A stretch of 14,024 nt of DNA from Diplocarpon mali (taxonomy: Eukaryota; Ascomycota; Leotiomycetes; Helotiales; Drepanopezizaceae). A program made the translations under genes and the position numbers. A model generated the notes under the pieces. It had not been told where the DNA came from. It searched no databases and worked only from the letters and a program-made list of their open reading frames with translations. The stretch spans positions 1 through 14,024 of the forward strand of contig JAENRP010000636.1 in the NCBI GenBank assembly GCA_024741835.1. The letters run 5' to 3'. Shown one piece after another: positions 7,690 through 14,024 of the stretch. How positions within the stretch are numbered: the first letter of the stretch is position 1; each line of letters opens with the position of its first letter.

Positions 7690-7843
7690 ACTATAGCTAT
7701 AAATCATAATAATCTATAGAAGGGAAAAGAGAGGCCTTTAAGAAGGCATATATATCGAGCTTCCCTCTTCCTTTAATCTCTTAACTCTAACTCCTACTTC
7801 TTATAAGTAGGTCGATTCCCCCTCTTGCTTCTAAGTTGATTAA
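7690..7843. other. LTR- or promoter-like pyrimidine-rich segment, uncertain
   Basis: A TATA-like stretch (catatatatc, about 7748-7757) is followed by a pyrimidine-rich run (ttccctcttcctttaatctc and beyond). This arrangement is common near start sites of fungal promoters and LTRs. A similar pair, a TA run then agcttccctcctt, occurs at 9795-9845. No terminal repeats were found to prove an LTR. Confidence 0.25.
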
Positions 7844-8640
7844 CCCTATAGTAGATCTCATCTTATCCTATTAATACTATTATCATTATTAGTAAGTGCT
7901 CTAATTGTTAGACGACCCCCTTTAATATATATATTGCTAATTTGGATAGTGCTTAAATGCAATCTAAAAGACCTACCTAAGGCGTTTCAAGTGCTTTGCG
8001 TATATTATACGCAAGTGATTTTAAAAAAGGAGGCTAATAAGAATAATACCGGCTATATATGCGCGTTTAATACTCTCACTTTTAAGAAGTATAACTACTG
8101 CATTACGCAGTAGGTAAAGTATATCCTAGTAAGTGCCCTTTAATATCCTCTTACTTTAATAACCTCTAATAGATATCCGTTTTAAATACCTATTTAAGCT
8201 TAAGATAAGTATATTATCCTTTAAGATACTTAGGTTAGCGGCAATATTAATACGATTTAAAAGGCGGCCTAAATCCTATTTAAGGAGACTTAGATATAAA
8301 ACTCTATAGTCCTAAAGACTTAAGATGCCCTTTAGCTAGCTTAGCTAAATAAAGCTCGTGCCCTCTACTATAGTATTAACCTTATAAATACCTAGCAAGC
8401 TATAAGTGCCCTTAAATCTATCTAATATTAATAACTAACTATTCGCAAGATCTATTGCGCGCTATTTAAAGCGGTAATACTGCCCTTAGGCGTCTTAAGA
8501 CTTAAGGCGCTAAGGTGCTCGGCTCCCTTTAATATATAAAAGGGCTATTTAGCTCAGCTAAGGGCCGTTCTTAAGCTCCCTTTAATAATATCCGCTGCTA
8601 AAAGGGCAAGGGCAGATAGGTGCCTTCTAAGGGTTCCTTA
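7844..8640 (+). pseudogene. Unidentified decayed coding-like tract, plus strand
   Basis: The second frame is free of stops from 7844 to 8110 (89 codons). It then continues with only TAA and TAG interruptions to about 8640, in the style of a RIP-damaged gene with many Gln codons (residues such as QDALQLAQLNKARAL if the stops were Gln, at about 8315-8360). The first frame also reads plausibly from ATG 7957, so the frame is not settled. No domain is recognised. A retroelement Gag or a transposase C-terminal region are possibilities, neither demonstrated. Confidence 0.35.
7996..8014. repeat. Perfect 9-bp inverted repeat
   Basis: Ttgcgtata and tatacgcaa pair around a single T and are flanked on both sides by caagtg (7988-7993 and 8012-8017). 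It lies inside the stop-free part of the coding-like tract, so it may be incidental. Confidence 0.5.
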
Positions 8641-8920
8641 AAGGGTAAGGATCTGGATCTTAATGATTTAGATAAACCTAATCTAGCAGAGATCGCGGCC
8701 GCCCTCGCTTGGGTATAAGCTTAAGAGGAATAGGCCAACTTAGTTGCTATTTCAGGTAGTAAGGCCTTTAGGTCTTAGGCAGCTAAGGAACTGCGCCCTA
8801 GGAATCCTAATGCTTAGGGTAGGTGCTTATCAGAGGTAGAATCGTTAGTAGATCGTTATCTTTAGTAATATAACAATTGCTACTTTGCTATAACCTCCTT
8901 CTTAAGTACTACTTAAGTGA
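8641..8920 (+). pseudogene. Unidentified coding-like tract, higher GC
   Basis: The first frame reads a well-mixed, soluble-looking segment (KGKDLDLNDLDKPNLAEIAA from 8641, then an Ala/Gln/Glu-rich run) with stops that are TAA or TAG and mostly fit Gln. GC content is higher than in the copia arms, including a GCGGCCGC at about 8695-8702. It could be the C-terminal part of the preceding tract after a frameshift, or a separate relic. I recognise no family. Confidence 0.35.
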
Positions 8921-9060
8921 TAAAAAAAATGCAAATACGCGCAGGTAAGTAAGAAAAGATAAAAGAAAGTAGTAATAGCAAGTATAGGAATATATCTTAT
9001 AGTAAAATAAAAGAAAAAAAATTGCCAATAGCGCGTAATTAAAAATCCGATATTATCAAT
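8921..9060. other. A-rich spacer
   Basis: A-rich plus strand with short runs (aaaaaaaa near 8924-8931, aaaaaaaa near 9013-9020). No gene, RNA or regular repeat is seen. It lies between the plus-strand coding-like tract and the C-terminal end of the minus-strand RNase H relic. Confidence 0.5.
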
Positions 9061-9741
9061 TTAGCACCTTTTCAAGTCTGGTTATACCCTAATAGGCCTT
9101 TGTACCTATCCCTCCTTCTTAATAGTTATCGAATTAGTATCTACTAGTTGCTAAAGGGCCTGATTTAAATTGGCTTTTATTATAGCATCAGTAGGGTTGC
9201 TAGCGCTATCGATCCAACGTATCTCTATAAGCTCCCTATTCTCGTACGATTGTCAAATAGCTATTATATCGATTATTAATCGCTTCTCCTTTATAGTACC
9301 CAATTTGATAATACACTTATATAAGGAGAGGGAATCTGTATATATAATGGTAGGAAAGCGGGGTAGACTTAGCTTAGCTATTACCATATCGATCATTATA
9401 GCTATAGAAACCAGCATATTAATACCTGCTACTATGGCGTATAGTTCGGAGGCTAGTATAGCTCTCGTTACTCTCTTACACTTCGTCGAGCTATAGTATA
9501 GAATATTGCCTTTCAAAGTAAACTGCAATTCTCCTTCCTCTTTAATAGCTAATACAATAATATAGCTGATCTGCGAGCTTAAGTCCTTATTATTAGCAAA
9601 AGATCCATCGATAAATGCGAATAGCTTAGCGTTCTGTAAATTAATAGTAAAGTAGGTTAGGCCTCTTTCAAGGTTATTTCGGATCCATTTAAGTCGCTTA
9701 TTCAGATTCTCTGTAACGGTTATCACCTGATTAGGGATCAT
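9061..9741 (-). pseudogene. Ty1/copia-type RNase H, C-terminal Pol fragment of a second retroelement
   Basis: From ATG at 9741 the minus strand is open for 162 codons to a TGA at 9253, then continues in frame with TAG at 9151 and 9106 and TAA at 9082, reaching a TAA at 9061. It reads as the RNase H of a fungal Ty1/copia-like polyprotein. Acidic residues are Asp45 (FIDGSFA), Glu99 (LASELYA), Asp136 (YTDSLSLY) and Asp158 (KRLIID), so the catalytic set appears intact. After the TGA (from CGA, Arg) the frame gives IRWIDSASNPTDA, a typical C-terminal motif. The reverse transcriptase that should lie upstream (above 9741) is absent. It is a different family from copies A and B and is less damaged. 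The plus-strand 108-codon ORF at 9170-9496 is its shadow. Confidence 0.85.
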
Positions 9742-9762
9742 ATGCTTCGATCACCTGATTGG
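9721..9762. repeat. Short direct repeat at the truncated end of the RNase H fragment
   Basis: Atcacctgatt occurs twice, about 29 bp apart (about 9723-9733 and 9751-9761), straddling the point where homology to RNase H stops. It may mark a truncation or small duplication. Confidence 0.5.
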
Positions 9763-9794
9763 GCGTACGCTTAGACTAGCGCCCTCGCTTAGCG

Positions 9795-9811
9795 CATATA
9801 TATATATATAC
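9795..9811. repeat. TA microsatellite
   Basis: An uninterrupted alternating AT run of about 17 bases just outside the LTR of copy B. Confidence 0.8.
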
Positions 9812-9857
9812 CGTAGATTCCTCGTACCTTAGAGCTTCCCTCCTTAATTGAATATTC

Positions 9858-10101
9858 TATTGAGCTTAAGTGAGTCGGCGCAGTAGGTAAAGGAGGCTTT
9901 TAGAGGTCGATGGTCGATATATTAGTAAGAGTTAGGGAAGGAAGGTTACCCCTTTCTTCCCTATAGCTATATATGTATTAATATCCTACTGATTAAGCAA
10001 TAGGGTTATATAATAATATATTAGAGTAATAGTTGTATCACCTATCTTAATACCCTTACTTAGACCTTACTCCGATTAACCTATAGTTAAGGAAAACAAT
10101 A
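9858..10101 (-). repeat. Candidate 3' LTR of copia B (about 244 bp)
   Basis: On the minus strand it begins TATTGTTTTCC (TG changed to TA) and ends gctcaata. It aligns along its length with 6479-6721, with about two single-base indels. Homology with the other copy ends at 9858. Confidence 0.6.
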
Positions 10102-10179
10102 ACTATCCTTTTACGCTAATCTAACTCTTAAGTATCTCTTTAAATTAAAAATAATTAATTAATAGTAACCTCTATTGAA

Positions 10180-10346
10180 ATTACCAACCCTACTCGCAAG
10201 ATAGGATTAGGAGTTAAATTTCCTAAAAGCGTTCCTTTATAAGATTATATGACTTAACTTGCGGTCTAGGCCTAGGAGTCGATTTAAAAACTTTCCTTTA
10301 TAAGACTATATGACTTAACTCGCAGGGCGGGCCTAGGAGTCGTCCT
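10180..10346 (-). repeat. Three about 65-bp repeats downstream of copia B pol
   Basis: Counterpart of 6233-6394. Better preserved than in A in places: the first unit reads gcgagttaagtcatatagtc where A reads ataagttaggttatatagtc. Confidence 0.75.
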
Positions 10347-10354
10347 TAAGCCTA

Positions 10355-11113
10355 CTAAGCCTTTACTATCTTCTATAACCTTAGTATATCTTTAAATGCT
10401 TTAAACTTTGCAACTATCTCTAATAGCTTTATAAATCCATTTGCTACTATTCGATTGATTAGGATATAGGTAATTAATAACTTATTCTTTATAATAAGGT
10501 TGCAGATAAAGTAGTAAGTAATATTAATATATTTTAATCGCTTATATAAGTATGGATTCTTTATAAGTGCAATTGCTCTTATATTATTTACTTAAAGATT
10601 AATATAGTTCCTATCTTATCTAATATACTTAATAAAACCTATATCTTTTAGAACTTAAGCGATTTATAATCCTTACTTATAATTTAATAATATTAATATA
10701 TATTCGGCCTTAGTGCTTGTAATAGCTATTGATTTCTACTTCTTACTTCCTTATAATATAGGTCTACTATATAGTACTATTATACTTTTAGATATACTTT
10801 TCCGACCTTTTATATTTGCCTAGTTAGAATCAGTATATACCTTAAGCTTTGCGCTTATATATTTTATTAGTTTATATCTTACCTTTTATATAATTATTAA
10901 TTAAAGGTACGTTTTAAGTCGCTTAACTATATTCTTATATTAAATCGTTAGATCCTTTAGGTTCTAACTAAATTGCTTAATAATAAAGGTAATATTTAGT
11001 CTTATATATACTATAGTATATATAATCGCTTTAATATCCTATTAATACTTCTTTAGATCTCCTCTCTGCTTATTTTTATTAATAGGCTTTAACTTATTAT
11101 ACTTTCCTTCGAT
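10355..11113 (-). pseudogene. copia B RNase H and C-terminus, degraded
   Basis: Minus-strand counterpart of 5461-6219 at a constant coordinate sum of 16574. The segment around the third catalytic region (attgcacttataa read on the minus strand, 10561-10573) is identical to copy A. Gln-type stops recur. No frameshift relative to A was seen at the anchors checked. Confidence 0.85.
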
Positions 11114-11883
11114 TAGAGTACGCTTTGGCTTAAAGTTAGGAGTATAAGTAGAGAGTCCTATTCAGTTTAAGATCTTTTTAATATACTGCTCTTAGTTTAA
11201 CTAGAGTTTTTAAGTAGAACAGTTCCTTATGATATAGATGCTAAGGATCTTATAAATTCCTCTTAGATCCTTAGTATTAAAACGTTTCCGAATTATTATA
11301 AAGAATTAATCTAATTAAATGGTTGTTTTTATAGCTATAGTAATATTATTAATATATAGTAGTAACTTGATTCTACGCTTAATATAGGTAAATAGATAAA
11401 GGTTAGCTAGGCTTTAAATGAATCCTATTTCTATTAGAATAGAGCTATATAAGAGGTTTTAATTATAAGCTAATTATTTAAGCCTATAAATACTATAGAA
11501 TATATAGAGAGAGTGGCTAGCGTATATAGGAATACTATTAGGTTAAGAGAGAAAAATCCGTTCCTTTATAATTGCTTTAGTAAATGCATTTTTAATATTG
11601 TACTATTTATATTTAAGGTCCTTAGCAGCTATTATTACTATAAATATGCAAAGGGTGTTTATATAAACTATTAGTGCGAATATATCGAAATAGTCTTCTT
11701 TATACTATTAGAAGAAGCCTTTAGCTATAAGCCTTGCTTTATAATATTCTAAGGTCCTATTTATATATATCTTAATTATAAAGACCCACTTTATTAAAAC
11801 TAGGTTTACGTCCTTTAGCGTCGGTTCCTCTATTTATATACTATTTGTAATAAGAGAACTTATCTCCTTTTAGATTGCCTTAT
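11114..11883 (-). pseudogene. copia B reverse transcriptase, degraded
   Basis: Minus-strand counterpart of 4691-5460. The motif A Asp is Asn (codon at 11597-11599) and the YXDD box reads Y-I-N-N (11345-11356), the same inactivating residues as in copy A. Around 11161-11235 it differs from A at roughly one base in seven, nearly all transitions. Confidence 0.9.
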
Positions 11884-12463
11884 TCTATATTACTCTATTT
11901 TCTAAATTGTTAATAGCTTTATTATACGTTTTTAAAAGAGAGATTTTCATTATCTCCTTAGCGGCTAAGAACGCATTATCTTTATTAAAGCTCTATTAAA
12001 GTTCGAGCTTATAAATCTTATATACTATTATAACTTAGATACGCTTAGACTCTCGTTTATCTAAGGTGTCTTTTAGTTTTAAGTCTTTATTTCTCTTTAA
12101 AGATATAGGTTCGGCTATTAGTTCTATAGGCTTATTATTTAAGGAACTACTTTCTAATAGTAAAGGCTTATTATTACTTATACCTATTTTAGGAATATCC
12201 TTTACTATAAGTGCTTTAATTAAAGGGATGATAATATCAAAGTTATTTTATACTTTAAGTAGTTTGCGGACGATAGGAATGGTCTATTCGGCCTTTAGGC
12301 AATTAATAGGTCGTCGATTAGCGGGTGCGCTTAATATGCTTAAGTTAAGAGAAAGGGGTTATTAGTTCGGCTTAATAGTATTACTATTAAGTAGTATACT
12401 TTGCGAATCTCTTAGTATATAAAGCTTTAAGGATAGCTCTTCCCTATTTTGAGATTTATCGAA
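11884..12463 (-). pseudogene. copia B linker between integrase and reverse transcriptase
   Basis: Counterpart of 4111-4690. The plus-strand 99-codon ORF at 12066-12365 is the antisense shadow of this linker, matching the shadow in copy A. Confidence 0.7.
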
Positions 12464-13448
12464 TTTAACTATTAAAGATATAATTACTTACTTTAGATCT
12501 AGCGCATATACTATCTATTATTTTATTATCTATTTAATATACCTAATAAATATATATTCTCTACCTTAATTTATTAGCTTCTTACTCTTTATACCTATAG
12601 GCTAGGACTTTAGGCTAATATAAGAGTAATAGACGCTTTTAAAGACGCGGATATAGTCTAGGCTTGGTTTTTATTTAAAATATGCCTTATATAGCGATAT
12701 TCGGGTGCTATTGACTATTAGTCTACTACCTATTCTATTTCGTAAGTATATATCTGCCTTAATCGCAAGGTCTTAGAATTCTAGTAGTAGGTTAGCATCT
12801 TATAGTAGAGTGCGATAGTTAGTCTTTACTTATTAAATGCTTCGCTTAGTAATGCTATTTTAATAGGAACCTTTATATATTATAGTTAATTTATAATAAA
12901 CTCTTTATTTTGCTTATTTATTAAGCTTTGCCTTAATCTTTAATGCGTTATTAGACTTAATAGCTATTAGCTTTAATTAGGTCTAGCGTTCTTTTATTAC
13001 TTTCTAAGTTTCCAGCTTTTCTATAAGCTTAGATTTGGTCCTAGCGCAAATGGTTTATATCTATTAAGTGGAGTTATTTACTATTTAAGAAAACTAATTA
13101 TTTCCTTTAATTAAAGTTATAAATAGTCCGATAGTATTAATAGATATTAGCGCTAGTATTAAATCTTTTTATAGATTAAGCTTAATTTGCGTTTGATTTT
13201 GAAGTTTTATTAGCTTGTAAATTCAGCATACTAAGCGATCCTTTAGTACTTAGATCTTCTGTTTTAGGATTAAGACCTTATATAAGCCCTTTAATTTCTT
13301 TAGCTTTAAATATGCGAATCTTTTATATATTAGCTAATACTTTAATAGGCTTTTAGCTTCTAATAGCTTTAGTAGCCTATCGTTAGTTAATACTTTATTA
13401 TCGGCGGCTAAAAAGGACTAATAATAGCAGTTTGAGGTTTTACTATTC
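12464..13448 (-). pseudogene. copia B GAG-pre-integrase and integrase, degraded
   Basis: Counterpart of 3126-4110. The catalytic triad positions read Asn (13136-13138), Asn (12950-12952) and Lys (12845-12847), the same as copy A. The CXXC of the zinc-binding region should lie at about 13217-13228. Numerous TAA/TAG stops are present. Confidence 0.88.
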
Positions 13449-13922
13449 TTTAATTGCAAGCCTGGCTTAGGAGTCATTTTTAATAAAACCGTAAGATCTA
13501 CTTATAGTCTTAGCTTAAGAGTCGATTTCCTAGAAATAGCAAGATCTACTTGCGGTTTTAGCTTAAGAGTCGTCTTTAACGAATTTGCGAATTTCACTTG
13601 CGATCCTAGCCTAAGAGTCATTTCTACGAATTTTACTTATAATCTTAGCTTAAGAGTTATTATTAGCAAATCTATAGAATCTACTTGCAGTCCTAGCTTA
13701 AGAGTTATTTCTATTAAATTTACTTATGATCCTAGCTTAAGAGTTACCTTTAAGGATACTTTATAATCTACTTATAGTCTTAGCTTAAGAGTTATTTTTG
13801 CGAATTTTACTTATAATCCTAGTTTAAGAGTCTATCTATTCTCCTTATCCTTACTTAATTATATTAGGGTAAAGAGTGCACTTTCCTTAAAGGAATCTAC
13901 TTATAGGTCTGGCTTAAGAGTC
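13449..13922 (-). repeat. Coding minisatellite, 39/48-bp units (copy B)
   Basis: Counterpart of 2652-3125, with the same order of short and long units. On the plus strand the antisense frame is open apart from one TAA at 13764-13766, reading repeats such as CDPSLRVISTNFTYN, and it ends in the same NFYNITFKII as the antisense frame of copy A. Several units here keep gcaagt where A has gtaagt or ataagt. Confidence 0.8.
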
Positions 13923-14024
13923 AATTTCTATAATATTACCTTTAAGATAATATAAAGTCTATCTTTAATTTTAGCCTTAAAGATCACTTTATAATTATTA
14001 TTTATAAATTATATAAATTGATTA
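13923..14024 (-). pseudogene. copia B frame upstream of the minisatellite, and the empty site of the 413-bp array
   Basis: Counterpart of 2552-2651. The last bases (aattgatta, 14016-14024; taatcaatt on the minus strand) match the sequence left of the array in copy A (1221-1229), so the copia sequence runs across the insertion point without interruption. Confidence 0.7.

Larger units (their letters stand above)
9858..14022 (-). repeat. Inverted-repeat arm B
   Basis: Counterpart of arm A, with the same start and end and almost the same length. The T-run that is 10 long in A is 5 here (A5 on the plus strand, about 10287-10291). The spacer between the arms is 3,136 bp. Confidence 0.93.
9858..14024 (-). 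mobile_element. Ty1/copia LTR retrotransposon, copy B (RIP-degraded, 5' part outside window)
   Basis: This is the reverse-complement counterpart of 2552-6721: candidate 3' LTR (9858-10101), downstream repeats, RNase H, reverse transcriptase, integrase and the coding minisatellite, read from high to low coordinates. It reaches the right window edge at the site where copy A carries the 413-bp array, and there it is uninterrupted. Gag and protease should lie beyond the window. It is heavily broken by Gln-type stops. Confidence 0.93.

Noticed and set aside
8488..8517. Imperfect inverted repeat around cttaggcgtcttaag
   Set aside because: It is short and imperfect, lies in a coding-like tract, and is built from cttaag words common throughout the window.
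9170..9496. 108-codon plus-strand ORF
   Set aside because: It is the antisense shadow of the RNase H fragment, which carries clear family motifs.
2552..14022. Single giant inverted-repeat DNA transposon
   Set aside because: The arms are themselves copia elements ending at LTR-like termini, and the outer homology does not stop at a terminal inverted repeat but runs into the rest of the copia gene.

Overview
The window looks like a transposon graveyard from a filamentous ascomycete (Pezizomycotina). It is AT-rich and very rich in TpA. Its recognisable proteins read in one frame over kilobases, broken mainly by TAA and TAG where relatives carry Gln codons (CAA, CAG). Catalytic Asp and Glu codons appear as Asn and Lys, and repeat copies differ almost only by C/T and G/A. 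This is the pattern of repeat-induced point mutation (RIP), a fungal defence acting on duplicated DNA. I see no intact host gene, tRNA, rRNA or CRISPR array.

Layout: (1) 1-6721 is a Ty1/copia retrotransposon, copy A, plus strand: Gag and protease (1-1229), an insertion (1230-2551), then integrase, reverse transcriptase and RNase H (2552-6219), and a candidate 3' LTR (6479-6721). Its 5' LTR and the start of Gag lie off the left edge. (2) The insertion is a tandem array with an exact 413-bp period. It splits the polyprotein between protease and integrase and is flanked by a short duplicated target. (3) 6722-9857 is a 3.1-kb centre of older or unrelated decayed sequence. It includes a well-preserved RNase H fragment of a second retroelement (minus strand, 9061-9741), an unidentified coding-like tract (7844-8920), a purine-rich tract and a nested hairpin. 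(4) 9858-14024 is copy B of the same copia family on the minus strand, tail-to-tail with copy A. It runs off the right edge exactly where copy A is interrupted, so it shows the uninterrupted sequence at that site.

A and B form inverted arms of about 4.17 kb that align with very few indels. Both carry the same disabling changes in integrase and reverse transcriptase. Between protease and integrase the copia frame runs through a 39/48-bp minisatellite (13- and 16-residue repeats), which also leaves the opposite strand open.

Nothing here is a working gene system. The points most worth a second look are the 413-bp array and its empty site, the coding minisatellite, the shared inactivating mutations in the two arms, and the unidentified centre.
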